Source: Chth-196 sp044370935 (GTDB taxonomy: Bacteria > Verrucomicrobiota > Verrucomicrobiia > Chthoniobacterales > Chthoniobacteraceae). Taken from it: a DNA stretch of 8,289 bases. Location of the stretch: positions 1-8,289 of the forward strand of contig JBILUQ010000171.1 in assembly GCA_044370935.1 (NCBI GenBank), given 5' to 3'. A program made the position numbers and the translations under genes. The notes beneath the pieces are model-generated. The model was not told where the DNA came from. It saw nothing but the letters and a program-made list of their open reading frames with translations, and did no database searches. Positions 1 to 6,790 of this stretch are shown piece after piece. How positions within the stretch are numbered: the first letter of the stretch is position 1; each line of letters opens with the position of its first letter.

Positions 1-13
1 GGGGGGGGGGGGG
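1..13. other. Poly-G run at the window edge
   Basis: Thirteen consecutive G residues open the window. They lie inside the open reading frame of the minus-strand hydrolase, where they would encode a short proline run. A homopolymer exactly at a sequence edge is typical of a read or assembly artefact (two-colour sequencing reports no signal as G), so the last few residues of that partial protein should not be trusted. A genuine G-rich stretch is possible, because the next 25 bases are also G-rich. Confidence 0.5.
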
Positions 14-728
14 CCCCAACCGAGGGGCGGGGGGTGGATGGGAATCCGTGTTTTTCCATCAGTGCGCCGAAGCTCAGCGGGCCGCGCAGAAGCTGGGCGT
101 AATTCGAACCATCGGGGGATGCGACATTTCGAAGTGTGCTTTCGTGGGCCGTCGCCGGAGAGCAAAGGATGGAGTTCGGATTTTCAAGCGTAGTTTGCTC
201 ATGCCCGTAGCCTAACTCGAGCCGGCGGATGGGATGCCCGTGGCCGTGCAAGTCGACAAAGAAGCCCTTTCCAAAACTGCGGATGACCTCGAGTTGGGCC
301 TCGTGAATGAATCCTGCGTACTGTTCCCAAATCTTTTCAGCGAGTGGGTTGCCCTGAGCTCCCTCGTGAATGTCCCGGTTGCAATCAACTTTGCGGCGTG
401 TCACGCGGCAAATGATCACGTGGGGGAAGCCTCCGGTTTTTGTCTGAAACGCCGCTGCAATTGAGCGGGCGAGCTCCTGCGTGTTGGAGTCCAATGATTT
501 CACTCCCGACTGCCGCTCTGGAAGTTCAGGCGGATCATCGCTGCCGCCGTGCGGCGCAGAGATGACAATCGGAAGGTTGCCAACGATGTATTCCACGTGG
601 TTTCCCTCCCCGAATTTACTGGCCCCAGCAGCCTGCGACGGTACCTCGCAGGACCCTGAGACGGAGATGGATAGAAGCAGCATGAGCGGGATTGCCCTAG
701 CGCTTCCCGGGAATCGGAGGGAGGACAT
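1..728 (-). CDS. Exported N-formylglutamate amidohydrolase-like hydrolase (partial, 3' end missing)
   Basis: About 242 residues are visible, reading leftward from an ATG at 728-726, and the C-terminus lies beyond the window. A stop codon (TAA) sits directly before this ATG in frame, so the start cannot lie further upstream. Residues 1-27 resemble an export signal: a short basic start, a hydrophobic LMLLLSISV stretch, then SGSC. The Cys could be a lipoprotein site, but the lipobox is poor. The mature part carries the pattern of the N-formylglutamate amidohydrolase (HutG/FGase) family of zinc hydrolases: VISAPHGG near residue 60, VTRRKVDCNRD near 110-119, and VDLHGHGHP near 158-166, whose His and Asp residues are candidate metal ligands. 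HutG-type enzymes cleave N-formylglutamate in histidine breakdown, but many relatives have unknown substrates. The export signal and absence of hut genes nearby argue against the classical role here. An amidase acting on peptides or cell-wall material is possible but unproven. No Shine-Dalgarno sequence is visible. Confidence 0.8.
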   Translation of the reverse strand, partial: MSSLRFPGSARAIPLMLLLSISVSGSCEVPSQAAGASKFGEGNHVEYIVGNLPIVISAPHGGSDDPPELPERQSGVKSLDSNTQELARSIAAAFQTKTGGFPHVIICRVTRRKVDCNRDIHEGAQGNPLAEKIWEQYAGFIHEAQLEVIRSFGKGFFVDLHGHGHPIRRLELGYGHEQTTLENPNSILCSPATAHESTLRNVASPDGSNYAQLLRGPLSFGALMEKHGFPSTPRPSVGAPPP

Positions 729-862
729 TTACTGGGGTGAGGTGTGAGCGGGTTACAGTCGTTTTTATTGAATGCGATCCTTGCGCTGGGATTCTGATGG
801 AGGCATTCTCGCAACTTCGCCGTGTCCGACCTGCCGCTTTCCGGCTGGAGCGGGAGCTGTGC

Positions 863-935
<73 letters not shown>

Positions 936-1010
936 CCTCCCCATAAGACGACTCCGATCAGACGAGCGTGAGATGGAGTGCATCTGGGAGGATGGGGAGG
1001 GAGGACGAAA

Positions 1011-2918
1011 CTACTTCGGGTTGATCAACGGAATTTGCTGTGGCGCAGGGGGCGGCGGAGGCGCAGAAATGATGCCCTCGTTTTGCAGAACCTCGAACAC
1101 ATGCTTGAGCACGGTCTTGTAGTGCTGCTGTACCACGATGTCTTTCGCCTGCTGTTCGAGCGCGTGAAAATCTTCGAAATCTTCCTGAAGTTTGAAGGCT
1201 AGAAGGGTTTTTAATTGAGAGCATAGGTCTAATTCCTTCTGTTGGACCTCGGCAAGCCCGAGGCTTGTCGCTCTTTGCTCGCTGTCGAGAGTGAGTTCTT
1301 CGATGCGCATTTTTAGCTCTGCGTTCCGGAATTCCAGCTGCTGGTTGAGTCGGCTCAATTCATCCAGAGACGGAGAGCCGGGAACCGGCAAGGGCACTGT
1401 TTTCTCCGTGCGGCGCGAACGTTTCTGAATCTCTTCAGCGGATCGAAGCTGTTTCTGGGTGCTTGCCAACTCAGCGCGCAGGTTGTTCGCGTACGCTTCG
1501 ATTTGGCGAAGGGTTTCATGCAGGTTGAAGCTTGCCCCTTGGCCGCCTCGACGTTGAGTGTTTGCCCCTTGGTTGTATTCCGGGCGCGAACCGGATTCGT
1601 CGGCGTGCGAGGGAATGGTTTTCGAGACGTAAACAGGCCGCTCCCTGTGTGGTTTTTTCTCTGGAACATCAGCCTCAGTTTCGTCCTCATCCAGTTCCTC
1701 GGAGTTTAATTTATCGTCCGCTCTCCCCTGAGAGGTATCCGGATCTGCGTCTGAGTCTTGGTGCAGCTCTCTGGGCAAATCTCTTTCACCTTTTTGCCCA
1801 TGTCTCGACTTGCGATGCTTTGGCGCTGGTGTTTCGCCTTCTGAATGCTGCGCCGGCTCTTCGTCGGTGTCGGATGTCTGTGGTGAGCCCTCGGCTTCAG
1901 TGAAACCGTTTCCAGTCTGTGGTTTAAGCTCAGCAAGCCAAGCGTCGGGCAGATCTTTGATTTCTCTCTTGAGGACTCCCTGCCATTTGCTGCTCCAGCG
2001 GGTAATGGATTTCAGAACCAGCTCTTCGATCGCAGCGGGAAGTTTGAGAGAGCCTTGGATCCCTACCGCCCATTTCAGAGTGTGGATCTGAGTCAGCGGT
2101 GGCTGTGGCGCGTGAAAGGCCCCGTGCAGAGCCGCATGAACAAGCAATTCAACCTCAGCCGGTTTAAGGGAGTCGGTTGGCACCTGTAAAACCCAAGCCT
2201 TTCCGCGACCGATTAGCACACCGGCGAAGTGCGCCGCTCCCTTGCCTTTGAGCAGGCCGCTTGTGCGATCCCGCATCGATCTGAGTGTGAGAATGATTAG
2301 CTTAAGCGCCGCCGGTTGATCGATCTTGAAGAGGCCCCGTGCGAGGCTCAATCGAATGCGCGCGGCGGCTTCGCCCTCGCTCTTCGCAAGCCCGGCTAGC
2401 ATCTGAGTGCGAAATGACGCTTTCATCTCAGGCCATGCCCCAGTGGTTGCTTGGGTAACCACCATCCATGGCAGTTTTGGAATGCACAAAACTGCCCGCG
2501 CCACATCAGCGCGTCCGCCAAGCAGTAGTTTGCCCAATGTAGCGGTCGCCTGCGCCTCTTCATCCGCGGGCAGGCGAGCCTTCTGTGATCGCAGGGCGAA
2601 ATCTTCGATAGACCCCGGTTCGGGAGCTTGAGCGGACTCGGTGTCAAACTCGGAACCGGCGTCTGATTCGCCTTCGTTTGCACTCGATTCGTCGGGGCTC
2701 CCTTCGGAGTCGATAGTAGAGTTTTCCGCCGGAACATTGATGCCGTCCATGCCGCTTGGTTCCGCGGGATGGGTGTCTGCGCTTTCGTTGTGATCGGTAG
2801 CAAGTGGAGCTAAACCCGGAACTGACTCGGCGGGATTCCCAGCATGCGGGTGAGCTACGGATTCCCCCTCGGAGGAATGGCTCGGAGCGGTGAAATCTGG
2901 GGGAATTGATGAATCCAT
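1011..2918 (-). CDS. Hypothetical acidic coiled-coil protein, 635 aa
   Basis: I do not recognise the family. The frame is open further upstream, to 3245, but the extension would overlap carA and reads like non-coding sequence. The ATG at 2918-2916 (MDSSIPPDF) is the first internal Met, and composition changes there. Four regions are visible. Residues 1-105 are Ser/Glu/Asp/Pro-rich and probably disordered. Residues 106-335 form a helix-rich, probably globular domain with Leu/Ala repeats and conserved-looking Trp residues at 151, 162, 242, 283, 308 and 312. Residues 336-460 are a second charged low-complexity linker, acidic with basic patches. Residues 463-612 are strongly heptad-like coiled coil, broken by a proline segment near 509-516. 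The tail is PPPPPAPQQIP. There is no signal peptide or membrane segment, so it is probably cytoplasmic. The layout suggests a scaffold or oligomerising protein. It is convergent with the tRNA side and divergent from carA. No Shine-Dalgarno sequence precedes the start. Confidence 0.8.
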   Translation of the reverse strand: MDSSIPPDFTAPSHSSEGESVAHPHAGNPAESVPGLAPLATDHNESADTHPAEPSGMDGINVPAENSTIDSEGSPDESSANEGESDAGSEFDTESAQAPEPGSIEDFALRSQKARLPADEEAQATATLGKLLLGGRADVARAVLCIPKLPWMVVTQATTGAWPEMKASFRTQMLAGLAKSEGEAAARIRLSLARGLFKIDQPAALKLIILTLRSMRDRTSGLLKGKGAAHFAGVLIGRGKAWVLQVPTDSLKPAEVELLVHAALHGAFHAPQPPLTQIHTLKWAVGIQGSLKLPAAIEELVLKSITRWSSKWQGVLKREIKDLPDAWLAELKPQTGNGFTEAEGSPQTSDTDEEPAQHSEGETPAPKHRKSRHGQKGERDLPRELHQDSDADPDTSQGRADDKLNSEELDEDETEADVPEKKPHRERPVYVSKTIPSHADESGSRPEYNQGANTQRRGGQGASFNLHETLRQIEAYANNLRAELASTQKQLRSAEEIQKRSRRTEKTVPLPVPGSPSLDELSRLNQQLEFRNAELKMRIEELTLDSEQRATSLGLAEVQQKELDLCSQLKTLLAFKLQEDFEDFHALEQQAKDIVVQQHYKTVLKHVFEVLQNEGIISAPPPPPAPQQIPLINPK

Positions 2919-2963
2919 GAATGAAAATGAGTTGCAGAACGAATTCTTGCGGGTGGGTTTGGC

Positions 2964-2981
2964 GCTGGCAAAGAAGCCAGC
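2964..2981. other. Perfect 6-bp hairpin in the leader of the coiled-coil gene
   Basis: GCTGGC (2964-2969) pairs exactly with GCCAGC (2976-2981) around a six-base loop. On the minus strand it sits about 45 bases before the ATG at 2918 and could form in the 5' leader of that mRNA. On the plus strand it is followed by TTTGTT, which gives a weak resemblance to an intrinsic terminator facing carA. Neither role can be decided from sequence. No convincing -35/-10 pair was found in the 2919-3175 divergent region for either gene. Confidence 0.35.
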
Positions 2982-3052
2982 TTTGTTCCTCGGGTGGTGG
3001 TTTACTTCAGGGAAAGCGACTGATTCTCTGGGGCGCGCACTCCGATGAGGTT

Positions 3053-3088
3053 GGACTAAAGAGATCCGGTGCCTCGGGAGGCAAGTCC
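3053..3088 (+). promoter_or_regulatory. Nested hairpin upstream of carA
   Basis: GGACT (3053-3057) can pair with AGTCC (3084-3088). Stacked directly inside on the 3' side is TGCCT (3070-3074) with AGGCA (3079-3083), closed by a CGGG loop. The two five-pair stems are continuous on the 3' strand, with a 12-base bulge on the 5' strand. The element ends 87 bases before the carA ATG. carA operons are often controlled by pyrimidine or arginine signals through leader structures or operators, so a regulatory leader is conceivable. No T-run follows and no known PyrR-binding motif is recognised. The element is unproven, and it would be transcribed only if the promoter lies upstream of 3053. Confidence 0.3.
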
Positions 3089-3175
3089 TAATTGGTGTTA
3101 AAGTTTCAATAATCTCGCTCAACGCCGACAAATTTGCTCGAAAGCTTCGCGTGGAAGCGCATTCTTTTGGATTCA

Positions 3176-4339
3176 ATGCGTACGATTCTAGCCTTGGAAG
3201 ATGGTAGGAGCTTTGTGGGTGAGTCTTTTGGTCACATTGGAACATCCGTTGGTGAGGTGTGTTTCAACACCTCAATGTCTGGGTATCAGGAGGTTCTCAC
3301 CGATCCATCCTATCGTGGACAGATCGTGGCGATGACCTATCCCGAGATCGGTAACTATGGCGTGAATGCGTTGGATGAAGAGAGCTCGCAGCCTCATGTG
3401 CGCGGTTTCGTGGTGGAGGCGCTTAGCCCGATTGCGAGTAGCTGGCGCTCGGAGGAAACACTTGGCGACTATTTGAAACGCTGGAAAATCGCAGGAATCC
3501 AGGGGGTGGACACGCGCGCACTGACCAGGCACTTGAGGGATAAGGGGGCGATGAAGGGGTGCCTGAGCTCCGAGGTTTCTGCGGAGGCCGAGGCTGTGAA
3601 AATTGCGCAGCAGGGTGTTGGAGTGTTGGGACAGGATTTCGTGCGGGAAGTCACTCCGAAGGCAGCTTTCGATTGGGATCCCGAGGGAATCGACTCAAGA
3701 GCTTGGACGACGCCGGGGACTCCGGGGGCGATTGTCGATCAGAAATTACAGGGCTTTTTGCCTCTCCCTCCAGTCAAGCATCAGATCGTCGCTTATGATT
3801 TTGGAATGAAGCGCAACATTCTGCGCCGGCTTCGGCAGGAAGGCTTTTCTGTGCGAGTTGTGCCCGCAAGCTACAGCGCCGAGGACGTTCTTGCGCTAAA
3901 ACCGGACGGAGTGTTCCTCTCAAACGGGCCGGGGGATCCAGCCGCGCTCACTTACGTTCACGAGAACATTCGGAAAATTGTGGGCAAGTTGCCGGTGTTC
4001 GGGATCTGCCTCGGACATCAGATGCTTGGGTATGCCTTCGGCGGGAAGACCTTCAAACTTAAGTTCGGGCACCGAGGGGGCAATCAACCGGTGAAGGATT
4101 TACGTTCTGGCAGAGTGTCGATCACCTCTCAGAACCACGGGTTCGCCGTCGATCCCGATTCCCTGCCATCGGAGATTGAGGTCACCCATCTCAATCTGAA
4201 CGATCACACAGTCGAAGGAATGCGTCACAAGTCACTGCCGGTGTTTAGTGTGCAGTATCATCCTGAAGCCGCACCCGGACCGAATGATGCCAGTTATTTC
4301 TTTGAACAATTCGGCGAACTGATAGAGAGTTCGAAGTAG
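3176..4339 (+). CDS. carA: Carbamoyl-phosphate synthase small subunit (glutaminase)
   Basis: A full-length CarA of 387 residues, close to the usual ~380. It hydrolyses glutamine and passes ammonia to the large subunit CarB, which makes carbamoyl phosphate for pyrimidine and arginine synthesis in the cytoplasm. The N-terminal CPSase domain is recognisable by ALEDGRSFVGESFG and by TSMSGYQEVLTDPSYRGQ. The C-terminal class I glutamine amidotransferase domain has the oxyanion region LSNGPGDP, the nucleophile elbow FGICLGHQ with Cys278, and QYHPEA with His362 and Glu364 completing the triad. All catalytic residues are intact. The ATG at 3176 is chosen because MRTILALEDG matches the family N-terminus. 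A TTG at 3134 is in frame but adds 14 residues with no family support. No Shine-Dalgarno sequence is evident. carB is not in the window, so the two subunits are not adjacent downstream here. The gene heads a probable three-gene unit. Confidence 0.97.
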   Translation: MRTILALEDGRSFVGESFGHIGTSVGEVCFNTSMSGYQEVLTDPSYRGQIVAMTYPEIGNYGVNALDEESSQPHVRGFVVEALSPIASSWRSEETLGDYLKRWKIAGIQGVDTRALTRHLRDKGAMKGCLSSEVSAEAEAVKIAQQGVGVLGQDFVREVTPKAAFDWDPEGIDSRAWTTPGTPGAIVDQKLQGFLPLPPVKHQIVAYDFGMKRNILRRLRQEGFSVRVVPASYSAEDVLALKPDGVFLSNGPGDPAALTYVHENIRKIVGKLPVFGICLGHQMLGYAFGGKTFKLKFGHRGGNQPVKDLRSGRVSITSQNHGFAVDPDSLPSEIEVTHLNLNDHTVEGMRHKSLPVFSVQYHPEAAPGPNDASYFFEQFGELIESSK

Positions 4340-4340
4340 A

Positions 4341-4377
4341 GCTTTGGAGTGCCAAAGCGGCATTCTCTGCCTCCAAA
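4341..4377 (+). promoter_or_regulatory. Intercistronic hairpin with a competing alternative stem
   Basis: The 55-base gap between carA and the FHA-like gene holds GCTTTGG (4341-4347) and its exact complement CCAAAGC (4352-4358), a seven-pair stem with a four-base loop. The segment TTTGGAG (4343-4349) can instead pair with CTCCAAA (4371-4377), again seven pairs, which excludes the first stem. There is no T-run after either, so this is not a classical intrinsic terminator. It may stabilise or process the polycistronic mRNA or weaken transcription into the downstream genes. The role is inferred only from pairing. Confidence 0.4.
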
Positions 4378-4394
4378 AATCTCCCCCGAGACCT

Positions 4395-4943
4395 ATGCAA
4401 CAGCTCGTAATCAATCAGTCAGACGGCACTTCCACAGCTTATGAATTGTCGCTTTCGACGGTGACCATCGGCAGCGGAATGGATTGCGTGATTATCGTTC
4501 CGGACGAGTCCGTCGCACCCATGCACATCCAGATAACCCTCGATGTGAGCGGTTACGTTGTCTCCGATCTGGCTGGCAACGAAAGCACTTCGGTGAATGA
4601 TTATCCAATCGAACCGGGCACTGCCTACCAGATGGAGAGCGGGATGCGGATCCGGATGGGAACCGTTGAGGTGCTTTATTTGATTGAGGAGGAAGCAGCC
4701 GCGGTTGATGAGGCGGTGGCAGAGGTTCAGGATGCAGACAGTCATGCGACCTACGCGGTGACTGAATCCTTCCCGATACCGGGGTCTTTCCCGATGCCTC
4801 GCCATGCAGATGGAGCGTTCGCGCCGGCTAAAAGCGGCGTCAATCTGTGGCTCGCCGCTTGCATTCTCACCACTTTGCTCTCAATTGGTTTTGCGGTGAT
4901 GGCTGCGGTGCACGTCGCCGGTGTTTTCCAAGACATGCAGTAG
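4395..4943 (+). CDS. Degenerate FHA-domain protein with a C-terminal membrane anchor, 182 aa
   Basis: Residues 1-97 look like a forkhead-associated (FHA) beta-sandwich. The order is a strand, then TIGSGMDCVIIVPDESVAPMHIQI (24-47), then VVSDLAGNESTSVNDYPI (55-72), then a hydrophilic turn and the closing strands RIRMGTVEVLYLI (85-97). FHA domains normally read phosphothreonine peptides through an Arg in 'GR' and a Ser two residues before 'RH'. Here those positions are Ser27 and Ala41, so phosphopeptide binding is doubtful, although the His (44) and the Asn of VN (68) are kept. Residues 98-148 are an acidic, Pro-containing linker. Residues about 150-177 are one hydrophobic helix, followed by a five-residue tail, which suggests a tail-anchored inner-membrane protein with a cytoplasmic head. 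The ATG at 4395 is preferred to an in-frame TTG at 4344, because the FHA strand starts there and a weak GAG precedes it. It follows carA by 55 bases and precedes the CBM9-like gene by 3. Confidence 0.8.
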   Translation: MQQLVINQSDGTSTAYELSLSTVTIGSGMDCVIIVPDESVAPMHIQITLDVSGYVVSDLAGNESTSVNDYPIEPGTAYQMESGMRIRMGTVEVLYLIEEEAAAVDEAVAEVQDADSHATYAVTESFPIPGSFPMPRHADGAFAPAKSGVNLWLAACILTTLLSIGFAVMAAVHVAGVFQDMQ

Positions 4944-4946
4944 ATA

Positions 4947-5570
4947 ATGCCTGTCCAGCTCCCGCGCTTGCGTTGTCAGAAGGGCGAATTTGGTGAATTA
5001 GCCTTGGGACTTAAGCGCCCTGAATGGGTGGGCCTCCCTGCACAGGAACTGCTTCTAACCGAGGACGGTGGTGCGCCGGGGCAGAGGACCTTGATCAAAG
5101 TCGGATGGGATGAGGAACACCTCAGGGTCTTGTTTTTTGCTGAAGATTCTCATCCTTGGGCGACTTTGTGCGACCGTGATGCGCCGCTCTACACGGAGGA
5201 AGTCGTAGAAGTGTTTTTGGATCCTGTTGGTGATCTTGGCGCCTATTTTGAAATTGAGGTGAATCCAAACAACGCGGTGCTGGATCTGTGTATTCGGAAG
5301 ATCCGAAGCGGTTACCGGAAGGACTTCCGCTGGAGATGTGAGGGCTTGCGGACAGTCGCCGGAATGGTCGATGGGGGCTGGGCAGCCGAGTTGGCGATCC
5401 CATTTGAAAGCTTGGGCGGAAGGCCGCCAGTGGTTGGGGATTGCTGGCGTGCAAACTTCACGCGGATCGACAGGCCGTCGGGTGTTCCGAGGGAGCTAAG
5501 CGCCTGGTCGCCGACTGGCTTTGCGCAATTTCACATTCCGGAGCGGTTCGGATTTCTTGAATTTTGTTGA
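4947..5570 (+). CDS. CBM9-like (carbohydrate-binding family 9-like) protein, 207 aa
   Basis: The protein matches the DOMON/CBM9-like beta-sandwich seen in many bacterial 'carbohydrate-binding family 9-like' proteins. The stretches are TLIKVGWDEEHLRVLFFAED (48-67), WATLCDRDAPLYTEEVVEVFLDP (71-93), YFEIEVNPNNAVLDL (100-114), GGWAAELAIPFESLG (143-157), GDCWRANFTRIDRP (164-177) and ELSAWSPT..FHIPERFGFLEF (183-206). The single domain fills nearly the whole length. There is no signal peptide, catalytic domain or linker, so extracellular glycan binding is not supported. The CBM9 tryptophans that clamp sugars cannot be assigned with confidence. The start ATG lies three bases after the preceding stop (TAG, ATA, ATG) with no Shine-Dalgarno sequence, which suggests translational coupling with the FHA-like gene. 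The ligand and process are unknown. The fold call is fairly sure, the function is not. Confidence 0.8.
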   Translation: MPVQLPRLRCQKGEFGELALGLKRPEWVGLPAQELLLTEDGGAPGQRTLIKVGWDEEHLRVLFFAEDSHPWATLCDRDAPLYTEEVVEVFLDPVGDLGAYFEIEVNPNNAVLDLCIRKIRSGYRKDFRWRCEGLRTVAGMVDGGWAAELAIPFESLGGRPPVVGDCWRANFTRIDRPSGVPRELSAWSPTGFAQFHIPERFGFLEFC

Positions 5571-5946
5571 ACGCGGCGGCGAGTTTGATGAGTGATCCTG
5601 GACAAAGAAATAAACACACAGCCATCCCGCAGCGTGGGGCGAAACGGGAGCATGAAGGGACGTGCTGGTCCGCGGAGAGTGATTAACCATGTCCGCATCC
5701 TTCTGCACTCAGCAAACACCTTCTAGTCCGGCATCAGCAAAATGCTCGCAAGCATGGCTTTTACAATAAATCACAGAGCCCTCGCCACAAAGCCGATCTC
5801 AATCTCTGGGATAAATCTCGGGACACCGCTCGCAGCCCAACATTCTCCAGAAGGCGTTGGATGAAACGCTGCAAATGCGCCCAGTCTGGCTGTGGCTTGG
5901 GAATAGGACCCCACTTTGATGCAGCCGTACTCGCCTTGGATGCGCG
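5571..5946. other. Gene-free convergent region of 376 bases
   Basis: This stretch lies between the 3' ends of the CBM9-like gene (plus) and the beta-barrel gene (minus). I see no reading frame with family resemblance, no tRNA and no tandem repeat. Short open frames exist on both strands, but they run into the flanking genes in the wrong frame. The only structured element noticed is the small hairpin at 5742-5755. The region would be expected to contain transcription ends for both genes. Confidence 0.6.
5742..5755 (+). terminator. Weak candidate terminator hairpin
   Basis: ATGCT (5742-5746) pairs with AGCAT (5751-5755) around the loop CGCA. It is followed by GGC and then TTTT, and an AAA before the stem can pair with part of that T-run. 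The stem is short and the T-run is displaced by three bases. It lies 170 bases after the CBM9-like stop codon, so this is only a tentative end point for the carA-FHA-CBM9 transcript. Confidence 0.25.
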
Positions 5947-6759
5947 TCAGAAACGGATGCTGAAGCCAGAGAACACGCCAAGGTCCGGCGCTGCCCGGTT
6001 GATTCCAATCCGGCAGCCAACATCAAACACGAGGGCTTCTGTGACTTGGAGGTTCATCCCAGCGTTGCCGCTGAGCTGCAAGGGCGCCTTCGGATTTGTG
6101 ATAGACACCATTTCAAAGTAAGTACTGACCCTTTCGGTGACTGGAATCCCGGTGGTGACCGACTGAAGCCATTGAAACTGGCTGGAATCGGATTCCGAGC
6201 GTTCAATGAAATCAAACTGGCTCATGACCCCAAGCGACCAACCGTTGGGCAGCGTGACTGCGAAAGGCAAGATGAGACCGCCCGCCCATCGATGGGCGCT
6301 GACGCCCGTGTGGGTAGGGATTGTGAGATAGGGCATCAACGCCATCGCGGTTGGCCCCACATCATTACCCCAGAGATTCTGCTTCACCCTCACTGTCACG
6401 TCACCGAAGCCGTCTGAGTAGACACGGTCTCCTCCCTCCACCTGTCCAGCCATGGAATGCGAGTTTACAATGATTTGCAAATCCGTGTCCGCTGCGACTC
6501 CGCGCTTGAGGTTCAGTTGCCCAAATACCCATTGCTTGGAGCGTGCTGAGGTGCCCCTGCGGTCGCGCGAAAAGTCAACCAGGCTCGCCTCAAGCTGGAA
6601 CATCCTTGTTGGGACGGTGTAAGGGGATTCGGTGGTGTCGGGCCGATCTGTGCTCATCGGACGCGGAGGCCGCGGCAGGTTCTCGGAAGCCTCAGCGTGG
6701 AAGGCGCCGAGCGCGCCGGCGGAAAGCGGCACCAGCAGGAAACCGTGGGATCTACGCAC
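5947..6759 (-). CDS. Outer-membrane beta-barrel, transporter-like (phenol-degradation MetA-type family), 270 aa
   Basis: The protein starts with a cleavable signal peptide: RRSH, a hydrophobic stretch FLLVPLSAGALGAF, then HAEA before SEN (cleavage likely after residue 24). The mature part opens with STDRPDTTESPYTVP (36-50) and MFQLEASLVDFSRD, a signature of the 'transporter' or MetA-pathway-of-phenol-degradation family. It then alternates beta strands with turns (for example LQIIVNS, FGDVTVRVKQNLWG, GLILPFAVTLPNGWSLGVMSQFDF, VSTYFEMVSI) and ends in FSGFSIRF. A C-terminal Phe is the usual signal for outer-membrane insertion by the BAM complex. The substrate is unknown, and the family name does not prove a role in phenol uptake. 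The start is GTG at 6759-6757. An in-frame TAA lies 12 bases upstream, so no longer start is possible, and no Shine-Dalgarno sequence is present. It stands alone, with the GCAAAC/GTTTGC palindrome about 30 bases upstream. Confidence 0.85.
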   Translation of the reverse strand: MRRSHGFLLVPLSAGALGAFHAEASENLPRPPRPMSTDRPDTTESPYTVPTRMFQLEASLVDFSRDRRGTSARSKQWVFGQLNLKRGVAADTDLQIIVNSHSMAGQVEGGDRVYSDGFGDVTVRVKQNLWGNDVGPTAMALMPYLTIPTHTGVSAHRWAGGLILPFAVTLPNGWSLGVMSQFDFIERSESDSSQFQWLQSVTTGIPVTERVSTYFEMVSITNPKAPLQLSGNAGMNLQVTEALVFDVGCRIGINRAAPDLGVFSGFSIRF

Positions 6760-6790
6760 AAAATAATGTTAGCCTGGACTAATTATGTTT

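Noticed and set aside
3134..3175. TTG start adding 14 residues to carA
   Set aside because: CarA proteins begin close to the ALEDG motif, as the ATG at 3176 does; the extra residues have no family support and no ribosome site.
2919..3245. In-frame upstream extension of the coiled-coil gene by 109 codons
   Set aside because: It would overlap the carA coding region on the opposite strand, its composition differs from the body of the protein, and the next Met at 2918 gives a natural start.
4344..4394. TTG start adding 17 residues to the FHA-like protein
   Set aside because: The extension lies inside the intercistronic hairpin and precedes the first FHA strand; the ATG at 4395 is better placed.
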